Under the pieces are notes generated by a model. The model ran no database searches. It was given only the letters and a program-made list of their open reading frames with translations, and was not told the origin of the DNA. This document shows, piece by piece, positions 16,423-24,344 of a DNA stretch of 64,000 bases (the first letter of the stretch is position 1; each line of letters opens with the position of its first letter). The translations under genes and the position numbers were made by a program. Source of the stretch: JBFMCC01 sp037445635 (GTDB lineage: Bacteria; Chloroflexota; Anaerolineae; Anaerolineales; Villigracilaceae); assembly GCA_037445635.1 (NCBI GenBank), contig JBBIKC010000014.1, positions 5,410 to 69,409 on the forward strand. Direction: 5' to 3'.

Positions 16423-17757
16423 ATGCTCATCACGAACGCGTCCCTCGTCACCTGGGGAACGCCCAACCAGATCCTGGAAAACAGCGCGCTCCTCATCGCG
16501 GACGGTCGTATCCGCGAAAGCGGTGCCTCCGCGCAACTCGAAGCGAAGTACCCCAACGAGGCAAAACTCGACGCGCGCGGCCAACTCGTCATGCCGGGCA
16601 ACATCTGCGCGCACACGCATTTTTACGGAGCCTTCGCGCGCGGCATGGCCATCCCCGGCGAAGCGCCCGAAAACTTCAAACAGATTCTGGAACGCCTGTG
16701 GTGGCCGCTCGACAAATCGCTGGACGAGGAGGCTGTGCGCTACTCCGCGCTGGTCTGTCTCGTGGACGCGGTCAGGCACGGCACGACCACGCTGATTGAC
16801 CACCACGCCTCGCCCAACGCCATTGACGGCTCGCTCGACATCATCGGAGAGGCCGTCGTTCAATCTGGACTTCGGGCCTGCCTCTGCTACGAAGTCACCG
16901 ACCGCGGCGGCCCGGAGAAGATGCGCGCCGGCATCCGTGAAAATGTCCGCTTCATCAAGAAGACAAAGTCCCCGCTTCTGGCCGGGACCTTCGGCCTGCA
17001 TGCCCCGCTGACGCTTTCCAACACCACCCTCGACGAATGCCGCGCCGCCGCGCCCGAGGGGACGGGGTTTCACATCCACACATCCGAGTCAAAGGACGAT
17101 AAAGCCCAGGTGCTGGCAACGGCCAACTCGAAACCAATTGACTGGCTGAACGAACATGGCATCCTCGGCCCGCGCACCATCATCGCACACGGCGTCCACC
17201 TCGACGAGTACGAGATGGACCAACTCGCCGCCACGCAGGCCTGGGTCACGCACCAGCCGCGCTCGAACATGAACAACGCCGTCGGCGTGGCTCAGGTGGA
17301 AATGATGCTCGAAAAGGGCATCAAAGTCTGCCTCGGCAACGACGGGTTCTCCAACGCCATGTGGGAGGAATGGAAGACGGCCTACCTCCTGCACAAAATC
17401 CATCACCTCGATCCGCGCCGCATGAACGGCACGACTGTGACCCAGATGGCAATCTACAACAACGCCGCGCTCGCCAACGTCTTCTTTCCCGGCGCGCTCA
17501 TCGGGCAGATTATACCGGGCGCGTCTGCCGACCTCATCTTTGTGGATTACCATTCGCCCACCCCCCTCACTGCGGACAACCTGCCCTGGCACATCCTTTT
17601 TGGCTTCCAGCCGAGCATGGTGACCACAACGATCGTCGCGGGCAACGTTCTGATGAGAGACCGCCAGTTACTGACCCTCGACGAAAAAGAGATTGCCGCC
17701 AAAGCCCGCGAACAGGCCGTCAAGACCTGGAAGCGCTACAACGAACAATTTTCATAA
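16423..17757 (+). CDS. ssnA: SsnA-like amidohydrolase
   Basis: 444 residues. Metal-dependent amidohydrolase of the chlorohydrolase/guanine-deaminase branch: metal ligands in AHTHFYGAFARG (near 62-73), HIHTSES (~204-210), AHGVHL (~238-243) and GNDGFSN (~306-312). The closest recognisable family is SsnA, often found with molybdenum hydroxylases and selenium-dependent purine catabolism; substrate is unproven. It ends ten bases before npdG and may be the first gene of the F420 transcript. A xanthine-dehydrogenase-like enzyme and XdhC lie 12-22 kb away in the window, which supports a purine or N-heterocycle theme. Confidence 0.8.
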   Translation: MLITNASLVTWGTPNQILENSALLIADGRIRESGASAQLEAKYPNEAKLDARGQLVMPGNICAHTHFYGAFARGMAIPGEAPENFKQILERLWWPLDKSLDEEAVRYSALVCLVDAVRHGTTTLIDHHASPNAIDGSLDIIGEAVVQSGLRACLCYEVTDRGGPEKMRAGIRENVRFIKKTKSPLLAGTFGLHAPLTLSNTTLDECRAAAPEGTGFHIHTSESKDDKAQVLATANSKPIDWLNEHGILGPRTIIAHGVHLDEYEMDQLAATQAWVTHQPRSNMNNAVGVAQVEMMLEKGIKVCLGNDGFSNAMWEEWKTAYLLHKIHHLDPRRMNGTTVTQMAIYNNAALANVFFPGALIGQIIPGASADLIFVDYHSPTPLTADNLPWHILFGFQPSMVTTTIVAGNVLMRDRQLLTLDEKEIAAKAREQAVKTWKRYNEQFS

Positions 17758-17767
17758 ATGAGGAAAC

Positions 17768-18442
17768 ATGGTTGAATCGTCGCTGCTCATATCCATCGCA
17801 ATTCTTGGAGGAACGGGCAAGGAGGGCAAAGGCCTCGCCTACCGCTGGGCGAAGGCTGGCTATCACATCCACATCGGCTCACGCACTGCCGAAAAAGCGC
17901 AGGCTGCTGCAACCGAACTGATGAATCTGCTCAATGGCGACGCTGCCATCGAGGGACTCTCCAACCTCGATGCCGCGCAGATAGCGGACATCGTCGTGCT
18001 GACCGTGCCGTATGCCGCGCACGCGTCCACGCTCGAGTCGGTGAAAGAGGCGCTCAAAGGGAAAATCCTGATTGATGTGACCGTGCCCCTCGTCCCGCCG
18101 AAAGTGGCGACAGTGCAGATGCCCGCCGCGGGATCTGCCGCCCAGGAGGCGAAGCAGATTCTCGGTGACGACGCGGAGGTCTGCGCCGCGTTCCAGAACA
18201 TTTCCCATGAGCACCTGCTCACTGACGCGGATGTGGAATGCGACGTGCTGGTGACGGGCACAAGCAAAGATGCCCGCGCCGAAACAATCAAACTGGTCGA
18301 AGCCGCGGGCCTCACAGGCTGGGACGCGGGTCCGCTCGAAAACTCGGTCGTGGTCGAGGGCCTGACCAGCGTGCTGATCGGCATCAACAAGAAGTATGGA
18401 AGCACGCACGCGGGGATAAAAATTACCGGCGTTGAACGTTAA
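17768..18442 (+). CDS. npdG: NADPH-dependent F420 reductase
   Basis: 224 residues. Transfers hydride between NADP(H) and coenzyme F420. N-terminal Rossmann motif GGTGKEGKGLAYRWA (14-28) with SRTAEKA after the second strand (NADP selectivity), VLTVPYAAH (~77-85) and the C-terminal dimerisation region ending STHAGIKITGVER. Length and motifs match bacterial Fno/NpdG. The stop codon TAA (18440-18442) lies inside the heptamer array 18431-18458 that also covers the start of cofE. Confidence 0.92.
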   Translation: MVESSLLISIAILGGTGKEGKGLAYRWAKAGYHIHIGSRTAEKAQAAATELMNLLNGDAAIEGLSNLDAAQIADIVVLTVPYAAHASTLESVKEALKGKILIDVTVPLVPPKVATVQMPAAGSAAQEAKQILGDDAEVCAAFQNISHEHLLTDADVECDVLVTGTSKDARAETIKLVEAAGLTGWDAGPLENSVVVEGLTSVLIGINKKYGSTHAGIKITGVER

Positions 18443-18458
18443 ATGTTCAATGTTCAAC
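18431..18458. repeat. Heptamer array GTTGAAC GTTAAAT GTTCAAT GTTCAAC
   Basis: Four 7-base units at the npdG-cofE junction. Outer units are inverted (GTTGAAC/GTTCAAC). It contains the npdG stop and two possible early starts of cofE (TTG 18432, ATG 18450). Confidence 0.9.
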
Positions 18459-18461
18459 GAC

Positions 18462-19244
18462 ATGACGCTAACGCTTACCCCTTTGCACCGAATCCCTCTC
18501 ATCCGCCACGGCGACGACCTGGCGGATATTCTTCTAACCGCACTTCGCGCCTCGCGCATCGGGCTCCGGGACGACGACATCCTCGTCCTCGCATCCAAGA
18601 TCGTCTCCAAATCCGAAGGGCGGATGGTGGACCTCGCCACGGTTACACCGGGCGAACGCGCCAACGAACTCGCGGCCAGGTCCGAAAAAGACCCACGCGT
18701 GGTCGAACTCATGCTGCAGGAAAGCAACGAGATCCTGCGCGTACGCGCCGGGACGATCGTTGTCGAGCACCGCCTCGGCTTCGTCTGCGCCAACGCGGGA
18801 ATTGACCATTCAAACGTGGGGCACGGGGCGTGGAGCATGGAACGCGGGGCGTCCGAAGAGTGGGTCCTGCTCCTCCCAACAGATCCAGACGCGTCGTCGC
18901 GCGCGATCCGAGAACGGATCGAATCTAGAACGGGAAAGCGGATCGGCGTCATGGTCATCGACTCGCACGGACGCGCCTGGCGCAACGGGACGGTCGGCGT
19001 GTGCATCGGCCTGAGCGGAATCCCTGCGCTGGTGGACCTGCGCGGCCAGCCCGACCTGTTCGGGTACACACTGCGCATCACCCAGGTCGGCGCGGCGGAC
19101 GAACTGGCCGCGGCCGCCAGCCTCGTCATGGGACAGGCCGCCGAGGGCACGCCCGTCATCCACGCGCGCGGATTTCCTTACCCGCTGCGCGAGGGCTCGC
19201 TCAAAGAATTGCTCCGCCCCAAAGAACAGGATATGTTTCGATAA
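18462..19244 (+). CDS. cofE: Coenzyme F420-0:L-glutamate ligase
   Basis: 260 residues from ATG 18462 (MTLTLTPLHRIPLIRHGDDL). Adds glutamates to F420-0 with GTP. Family motifs: DDDILVLASKIVSKSEGR (~30-47), AARSEKDPRVVELML (~70-84), FVCANAGIDHSN (~108-119), IDSHGRAWRNGTVGVCIG (~166-183), ADELAAAASLVMGQ (~212-225). In-frame starts at 18432 and 18450 lie in repeat DNA and are less likely to be original, though no clear ribosome binding site decides. A heptamer array (18816-18850) is inserted in frame between IDHSNV and WVLLLPTDPD, adding about GHGAWSMERGASE (residues ~119-131). Confidence 0.92.
   Translation: MTLTLTPLHRIPLIRHGDDLADILLTALRASRIGLRDDDILVLASKIVSKSEGRMVDLATVTPGERANELAARSEKDPRVVELMLQESNEILRVRAGTIVVEHRLGFVCANAGIDHSNVGHGAWSMERGASEEWVLLLPTDPDASSRAIRERIESRTGKRIGVMVIDSHGRAWRNGTVGVCIGLSGIPALVDLRGQPDLFGYTLRITQVGAADELAAAASLVMGQAAEGTPVIHARGFPYPLREGSLKELLRPKEQDMFR
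18816..18850. repeat. In-frame heptamer array inside cofE
   Basis: Five units: GTGGGGC, ACGGGGC, GTGGAGC, ATGGAAC, GCGGGGC. Encodes roughly VGHGAWSMERGA in a loop where CofE proteins usually have only a few residues. Confidence 0.88.
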
Positions 19245-19252
19245 GGAGCACA

Positions 19253-19645
19253 ATGAAATCCATCCCCGCCGAATACCACGACCTGCTCAGGGACGAAACC
19301 AAAGCCTATCTCTTCCTCGCCACCGTCATGCCCGACGGCTCGCCGCAGGTGACGCCCGTCTGGTTCAACACCGACGGCGAACACATTCTCATCAACACCA
19401 GCGAGGGGCGCGTCAAGGACCGCAACATGAAGGCGCGGCCCAAAGTGGCGATGGTCATTCAGGATCCCACAACGCCGTATCGTTACATCCAAATCCGAGG
19501 CGAAGTGGCGGCTCATACCACCGACGGCGCCGACGAACACATCAACGCCCTCTCGCTCAAATATGACGCCAGGCCCTGGACCTACCAAAAGGGCCAGAAG
19601 CGAATCGTCTACAAGATCAGGCCGAGGCATATTGACCAGCACTGA
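19253..19645 (+). CDS. F420/flavin split-barrel (PPOX-like) oxidoreductase
   Basis: 130 residues. Member of the flavin/deazaflavin oxidoreductase (pyridoxamine-phosphate-oxidase-like) split-barrel family: YLFLATVMPDGSPQVTPVWF (18-37), RNMKARPKVAMVIQDP (~58-73), RYIQIRGEVA (~78-87) and C-terminal RIVYKIRP. Within an F420 gene run it is most likely F420H2-dependent (FDOR-B class), acting in the cytoplasm on an unknown substrate. Start ATG 19253 follows AAGGAG by six bases; the longer frame upstream overlaps cofE and is not used. Confidence 0.85.
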   Translation: MKSIPAEYHDLLRDETKAYLFLATVMPDGSPQVTPVWFNTDGEHILINTSEGRVKDRNMKARPKVAMVIQDPTTPYRYIQIRGEVAAHTTDGADEHINALSLKYDARPWTYQKGQKRIVYKIRPRHIDQH

Positions 19646-20222
19646 CCTGCACCACTTCCTGCGGACGCGCCGCTCCATCCGCCGCTTCAAAGCGGACCCC
19701 GTGCCCGATTCCGTCATCGAGCGGATTCTCACCACCGCGGCCTATGCGCCCTCCGCGCACAACCTCCAGCCGTGGAGGTTCGTCATCGTGACCGACGCGT
19801 CCGCCCGCTCGCGCCTCGGACATGCCCTCACCTCCAAAATGCGCGCCGACATGCAGGCCGCGGGCGCGAACGAAGCCGAGATCGAAGCGCGCGTCGCCAA
19901 CTCCCTGCGCCGATTGGACGAAGCGCCCGTCGTCATCCTCCTCTGCCGCGACGTGACCGCCGTCCGCGAGCATAAACGCGAAGACGAGATCATGTCCACC
20001 CAATCTGTCGCCGCGGCAGGACTGCAACTTCTGCTCGCCGCACACGCGGAAGGTTTGGGAGGAAACTGGATCTGCTGGCCTTTGTATGCACAGGAGGAGA
20101 CGCGAAAAGCGTTGGATTTGCCAGAAACGTGGGAGCCGCAGGCAATGTTTTTTGTTGGGTGGGCAGATGAGGTACCAAAAGAAAAAGCTCTGAAAACAGG
20201 ATGGCAAAATGACAAAGGATGA
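19632..20222 (+). CDS. Nitroreductase-family protein, FbiB C-terminal-like
   Basis: 196 residues from TTG 19632 (LTSTDLHHFLRTRRSIRRF), overlapping the preceding gene by 14 bases, with GAGG just before. FMN-binding nitroreductase fold: RTRRSIRRFKADPVP, AAYAPSAHNLQPWRF, QSVAAAGLQLLLAAHAEGLGG (split pattern ~134-155), FFVGWADEVP. Proteins of this subgroup lie next to or fused with cofE; in mycobacteria the FbiB C-terminal domain reduces dehydro-F420. Here it would do the same step as a separate polypeptide, which implies that phosphoenolpyruvate rather than phospholactate feeds the pathway. This role is inferred from family and context. Confidence 0.82.
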   Translation: MTSTDLHHFLRTRRSIRRFKADPVPDSVIERILTTAAYAPSAHNLQPWRFVIVTDASARSRLGHALTSKMRADMQAAGANEAEIEARVANSLRRLDEAPVVILLCRDVTAVREHKREDEIMSTQSVAAAGLQLLLAAHAEGLGGNWICWPLYAQEETRKALDLPETWEPQAMFFVGWADEVPKEKALKTGWQNDKG

Positions 20223-20394
20223 TGCCTGGAAAACATTTCGTGATGGCCTAAAATATGGGTGGAACAAAGCCTTTCGGATAATGCTCGCTTTGTATTTTCC
20301 TTTTTCTCTTGCACTGATATTCTTTGGAGGCAAACTTCTCATACAAAGTGGATTCTTGAATCAAAACATCATCTACATGGTTCTTTCTCGATGA
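20209..20394 (+). CDS. Tiny membrane ORF between nitroreductase and cofD, uncertain
   Basis: 61 residues with one or two hydrophobic stretches (IMLALYFPFSLALIFFGG). It overlaps the end of the nitroreductase gene by 14 bases and its stop overlaps the cofD start by four (ATGA), a layout expected of a translated, coupled gene. Composition is much poorer in GC than the genes around it. It may be a genuine small membrane protein, or the residue of an inserted gene. No homologue recognised. Confidence 0.4.
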   Translation: MTKDDAWKTFRDGLKYGWNKAFRIMLALYFPFSLALIFFGGKLLIQSGFLNQNIIYMVLSR

Positions 20395-21314
20395 ACATCA
20401 TCGCCCTCGCGGGCGGAGTCGGCGGTGCGAAACTCGCGCATGGACTCGCCCAAATCCTGCCGCCCGAAAACCTGACGGTCATCGTCAACACGGGCGATGA
20501 CTTCGAGCATCTTGGCCTGTACATTTGTCCCGACCTCGATACGGTCTGCTACACCCTCGCGGGACTCGCCAATCCTGAAACGGGCTGGGGACGCGCGGGC
20601 GAGACGTGGAACGCGATGGCGAATCTCAAACGTCTCGGCGCGGCGGATTGGTTCAACCTCGGCGACAACGATCTCGCCACCCACATCGAACGCACGCGGC
20701 GATTGAAAGAGGGACAGTCCCTTTCGCAGATCACGCGCGATTTTTGCAGGGCGTGGGGAATCAAACACGCGGTTCTCCCCATGAGCGACCAGCCCGTGCG
20801 AACCATCGTCGAAACGGACGAGGGCGATCTGCCGTTTCAGGAATATTTCGTGCACCGCCGCTGTCAGCCGCGCGTCAAAGGCTTTCGCTTCGACGGACTC
20901 GATTCCGCGGAACCAGCCGCGGGGGCGCGCGAAGCGATCCAGTCCGCCGACGCGGTCGTCCTCTGCCCGTCGAATCCGTGGGTGAGCATTGATCCAATTC
21001 TAGCCATATTCTCCCCTCTCCTCTTAGAAGAAGGACCGGGGGTGAGGCTAGCCGTCTCCCCCATCATCGGCGGAAAGACCGTCAAGGGTCCCGCCGCGAA
21101 AATGTTCTCCGAACTCGGAATCGAACCGTCCGTCATTGCGGTGGCGGAACACTATGGAAATTTGCTGGCAGGAATCGTAGTGGATTCGGTGGACTCAGAA
21201 CTTGCAAAAGGGATTAAAATCCGAACGCTCGTGACAGATACCATCATGAACTCTTCATCGGACCGTGCCCGTCTGGCGCGAGACATACTGGAGTTTATCG
21301 GAACCCTTCTATGA
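20391..21314 (+). CDS. cofD: 2-phospho-L-lactate (or phosphoenolpyruvyl) transferase for F420
   Basis: 307 residues. Joins the phospholactyl/phosphoenolpyruvyl group to FO, giving F420-0 or dehydro-F420-0. Motifs: ALAGGVGGAKLAHGLAQ (5-21), VNTGDDFEHLGLYICPDLDT (36-55), WFNLGDNDLATHIERT (~88-103), CPSNPWVSIDPIL (~194-206), SPIIGGKTVKGPAAKM (~223-238). Starts at ATG 20391 overlapping the small ORF (ATGA). Residues about 207-221 (SPLLLEEGPGVR) come from a palindromic repeat placed in frame between DPIL and the LAVSPIIGG strand. Confidence 0.94.
   Translation: MNIIALAGGVGGAKLAHGLAQILPPENLTVIVNTGDDFEHLGLYICPDLDTVCYTLAGLANPETGWGRAGETWNAMANLKRLGAADWFNLGDNDLATHIERTRRLKEGQSLSQITRDFCRAWGIKHAVLPMSDQPVRTIVETDEGDLPFQEYFVHRRCQPRVKGFRFDGLDSAEPAAGAREAIQSADAVVLCPSNPWVSIDPILAIFSPLLLEEGPGVRLAVSPIIGGKTVKGPAAKMFSELGIEPSVIAVAEHYGNLLAGIVVDSVDSELAKGIKIRTLVTDTIMNSSSDRARLARDILEFIGTLL
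21011..21051. repeat. In-frame palindromic element (CCCCTCTCC...GGGGGTGAGG) in cofD
   Basis: Remnant of a REP-like unit, CCCCTCTCCTCTTAGAAGAA followed by GGACCGGGGGTGAGG; same family as 5087-5142 in moeA, opposite orientation relative to the window. Encodes about SPLLLEEGPGVR. Confidence 0.8.
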
Positions 21315-21928
21315 CGCTCTGGGCGATTGTCCCTGTAAAACCACTACGGCGCGGAAAATCCCGTTTGGCGGGCGCGCTGTCTGAAGACGAACGAACGCAC
21401 CTGAATCGGGTGCTGCTAGAGCATACTTTGAAAACATTGGCGGAGATCAAAGAGGTGGAGCACGTGCTGGTCGTCAGCCGCGACCCGCACGCCCTGACCA
21501 TCGCCCGCAACCACGGCGCACGCACCGTCCGTGAGGATGGACGGCCGCATCTGAACACCGCGTTGAAACGCGCGACCGTCGTGGCGCAAATGCACGCCAC
21601 GCGCGGCGTGCTGGTGCTTCCCGCCGATCTGCCTCTGCTCACCCGCGATGATATTCGGTCTTTGCTCGAACGCGCGGTGGACCCGCCCGTGGTGGTCATC
21701 GCGCCCGACCGCCACCAAAAAGGGACCAACGCCCTGCTCATCTCGCCCTCCGGCCTGATCGAATACGATTTCGGCGAGAATTCCTTCAAACGACATTGTG
21801 AACGCGCCAGAAAAGCGGGCGCGCGCCTCGAAATCGTCAACCTGCCCTCGCTCAGCCTGGACCTCGACCTGCCCGCCGACCTCGACATTGTGCTCGAGCA
21901 ATTCGATTTCATGAAAGCCAATCCCTGA
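21311..21928 (+). CDS. cofC: Phospholactate/phosphoenolpyruvate guanylyltransferase
   Basis: 205 residues. Activates 2-phospholactate or phosphoenolpyruvate with GTP for CofD (CofC/FbiD). Nucleotidyltransferase fold: WAIVPVKPLRRGKSRLAGAL (3-22), the nucleotide loop with Lys, VVSRDPHAL, VLPADLPLLTRDDI (~101-114, metal-binding Asp pair), FGENSFKRHCERA (~155-167). Start ATG 21311 overlaps the cofD stop by four bases (ATGA), so translation is coupled and the pair is made together. Confidence 0.93.
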   Translation: MTLWAIVPVKPLRRGKSRLAGALSEDERTHLNRVLLEHTLKTLAEIKEVEHVLVVSRDPHALTIARNHGARTVREDGRPHLNTALKRATVVAQMHATRGVLVLPADLPLLTRDDIRSLLERAVDPPVVVIAPDRHQKGTNALLISPSGLIEYDFGENSFKRHCERARKAGARLEIVNLPSLSLDLDLPADLDIVLEQFDFMKANP

Positions 21929-21945
21929 TTCATCCGGAGGACCCG

Positions 21946-22944
21946 ATGACCGATCGCGTTGCACTCTATTTGCAGGACTCGCACGATCTCCGCGACGGAT
22001 TGGATTACGTCCGTTACGCGGAGGAGAGGGGCTTCGAAGCCGTCTGGCAGGCGGAGAGCCGTCTCGTGCGCGATGCCATTGTCCCGATGGCCGCCTACGC
22101 CGCAGTGACGAATCGCATCAAGGTCGGTTCGGGCGTGATCAACAACTGGACGCGCAACATCGGACTGCTCGCCGCCACTTTCCTGACCCTGGACGATCTC
22201 GCCCCGAACCGCGTTATCTGCGGCATCGGCGCGTGGTGGGATCCGCTGGCGAAGAACGTCGGCATCGAACGCAGGAAACCCCTGCTTGCCATGCGCGAGA
22301 CCGTCGAAGTGATACGCCGCCTGCTGAACATGGAGCGCGTCACCTTTCACGGCGAATTCCATCACGTGGACGGCATCGAACTGGACGTGGTCTATGGCCG
22401 CCGCGAGCCGCGCAACGTCCCAATCATGATCGGCGCGACGGGCGACCAAATGATGGAATTGACCGGCGAGATTGCCGACGGCGCGGTTCTCAATTATTGC
22501 GTCGCCCCCGAATACAACGACAAAGCCATGGAACTGCTCGACAAGGGCTTGCGAAAGTCGGGACGAAAAATGGACGACTTCGACCGCCCGCAGCTCATCG
22601 TCTGCTCGGTGGATGAAAGCCACGAAAAGGCCGTGGATTACACCAAGATGCTGTTGTGTCAATATCTGGCGCAGCAGCCGCACATTGCCAGGGCCTCGAA
22701 TGTTTCGGCGGATGTGATTCAAAAGATTCAATCCATTCTGGGTTGGCCAGCCACCAAAGAGCAGATTATGAAAGCCAAGGACCTGGTGCCCGATGAATTG
22801 GTTCATCGTATCACCGCCTCGGGCACGCCCGCCGAGGCGCGCGCCAAAGTGGACGAATACCGCAAGCGCGGCTGCACCTGTCCCATTTTGTATCCCGTCG
22901 GCGGAAATTTCAAATTGCTGATTGATACGTTCGCGCAAAAATAG
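21946..22944 (+). CDS. LLM-class F420-dependent oxidoreductase
   Basis: 332 residues. Luciferase-like (beta/alpha)8 barrel protein of the F420-dependent branch: DGLDYVRYAEERGFEAVWQA near 16-35, KVGSGVINNWTRNIGLLAAT near 60-79 (non-prolyl cis peptide region), GIGAWWDPLAKNVGI near 92-106, NVPIMIGATGDQMMEL near 157-172. Related to methylene-tetrahydromethanopterin reductase and similar dehydrogenases, but substrate unknown. 17 bases after cofC with a good GGAGG; closes the F420 run ahead of a terminator. Confidence 0.9.
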   Translation: MTDRVALYLQDSHDLRDGLDYVRYAEERGFEAVWQAESRLVRDAIVPMAAYAAVTNRIKVGSGVINNWTRNIGLLAATFLTLDDLAPNRVICGIGAWWDPLAKNVGIERRKPLLAMRETVEVIRRLLNMERVTFHGEFHHVDGIELDVVYGRREPRNVPIMIGATGDQMMELTGEIADGAVLNYCVAPEYNDKAMELLDKGLRKSGRKMDDFDRPQLIVCSVDESHEKAVDYTKMLLCQYLAQQPHIARASNVSADVIQKIQSILGWPATKEQIMKAKDLVPDELVHRITASGTPAEARAKVDEYRKRGCTCPILYPVGGNFKLLIDTFAQK

Positions 22945-22961
22945 GGCTCGACGGAAGCCAT

Positions 22962-22996
22962 AAACGGAGCATCCGATTCGCGCGGATGCTCCGTTT
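22962..22996. terminator. Bidirectional terminator between the LLM and MFS genes
   Basis: Perfect 14-base stem AAACGGAGCATCCG (22962-22975) / CGGATGCTCCGTTT (22983-22996), loop of seven. Lies between convergent genes; T-rich ends on both strands are short, so efficiency is uncertain. Confidence 0.75.
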
Positions 22997-22999
22997 GCG

Positions 23000-24241
23000 T
23001 TACGAAGGAATCGTCTCAGGCACAGGCCGAAAGCGTTCGGCCGCTCCCAGTTTCAGATGTAAACCATAGAACGCCGTCATCGCCACTGCGCACAGGATTC
23101 CGCCCGCGTACCAGACCCAGTTCGGGTTGTAATTATCCAGGATCAGGCCCGCCGCCCAGGGACCGACCATCGAAGGCACGGCCCATCCCAGCCCGCCGAC
23201 CGCCATGTAACGGCCGCGCATCTCCTCGGGCGCGAAGGCCGCCAGCAATGCCTGCGTGGTGGGGATTCCGACCATTTCGCCCGTTGTCACGATCCAGATT
23301 GCCAGCAGGAAGAGCGGATAGACCGAAACGAATCCGTACATCGTAAAGCCGACCAGATAAAAGCCCGATGCCGTTACCATCATCAACAGGGGAGGAAAAC
23401 GCTTGATGTAACGCGTGATGGTGAATTGGGCCAGCACCACCAGGATCGCGCTGGAGGACATGAGAAAGCCGTATCCGCTCGGATCCACGCCGTGCTCGTC
23501 GCGCAGAAACACGGACAGTGTGCTGTACATCTGCTGGTACACGGTCAACATCAGGATGCAGGCGAAGATGAAGGCCATGAAGGCGCGGTCACGCAACACA
23601 TGGCGGTATCCGCTCAATGTCTGGAGGAACGATTCGTGCGCCGTCGCCTCGCGCGGCTGGGGCTTGGTCTCTGGAATGAGACGGTAGAAGATGGCGGCCG
23701 TGATCAGGCTGATGACGGCATCCAGGACGAACAGCAAGAAAAACGAGCGCGAAGCCATGAAACCCGCGATGGTCGGACCGATAATCCACGAAAGGTTTCC
23801 CACCACGCGCAGGATGCCAAACCCTTCGGAGCGCTTCGCCTCGGGCAGGATGTCCGCGATCATGGCATTGTGGGCGGGTCCCGCCACGTGACCCAGCAGA
23901 CCGACAATGACGATCAGCCCATAGAATATTTCCAGCTTGGTAACCGCACCCAGCGCCAGCGAACTCAGCGCGCTGAAGATCAGCCCAAAGAGGATGATAC
24001 CGCGGCGGCCAAGCTTGTCGGTCAGTGCACCGCCGATGGTGCTTCCGATCAAACCCGCGATCGAATTCATGGCAAGCATGGCGCCCGCCACTGTCATCCC
24101 CACGTTGAACCTCTGGGTGATGTAGAGCGCGAAGAATGGATACAGGAGCGTCGCGCCGATTCCGTCAATGAACGAAACGCCGACGACGATCCAGAAACGG
24201 GCTGGGAATTCTCGATAGATGACCTGAAATTTGGCAAGCAC
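23000..24241 (-). CDS. Major facilitator superfamily transporter
   Basis: 413 residues from GTG 24241 (VLAKFQVIYREFPARFWIV), preceded by GGGAG at six bases. Twelve hydrophobic segments in two halves; MFS signature GGALTDKLGRRGIILFG after the second helix (near 69-85). Similar to drug/sugar exporters of the MDR-like DHA1 group; substrate unknown. The longer frame to 24331 lacks a ribosome binding site and a membrane-protein-like N-terminus. Divergent from the thioesterase gene. Confidence 0.88.
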   Translation of the reverse strand: MLAKFQVIYREFPARFWIVVGVSFIDGIGATLLYPFFALYITQRFNVGMTVAGAMLAMNSIAGLIGSTIGGALTDKLGRRGIILFGLIFSALSSLALGAVTKLEIFYGLIVIVGLLGHVAGPAHNAMIADILPEAKRSEGFGILRVVGNLSWIIGPTIAGFMASRSFFLLFVLDAVISLITAAIFYRLIPETKPQPREATAHESFLQTLSGYRHVLRDRAFMAFIFACILMLTVYQQMYSTLSVFLRDEHGVDPSGYGFLMSSSAILVVLAQFTITRYIKRFPPLLMMVTASGFYLVGFTMYGFVSVYPLFLLAIWIVTTGEMVGIPTTQALLAAFAPEEMRGRYMAVGGLGWAVPSMVGPWAAGLILDNYNPNWVWYAGGILCAVAMTAFYGLHLKLGAAERFRPVPETIPS

Positions 24242-24344
24242 AGGTGTCTCCCTTTTTGGGCAGCATCGCGAATATACATTCAGTCTACCATAAATCCCTC
24301 GCTGCTTTGCTATAATGGCCGCATCCCCCATTCAGGAGACTCGC

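Noticed and set aside
18432..18461. Upstream start of cofE (NVKCSMFND)
   Set aside because: These residues come from the heptamer array; family members begin at the MTLTLTPL segment.
19001..19252. N-terminal extension of the split-barrel protein
   Set aside because: It overlaps cofE in another frame; ATG 19253 has a good ribosome binding site.
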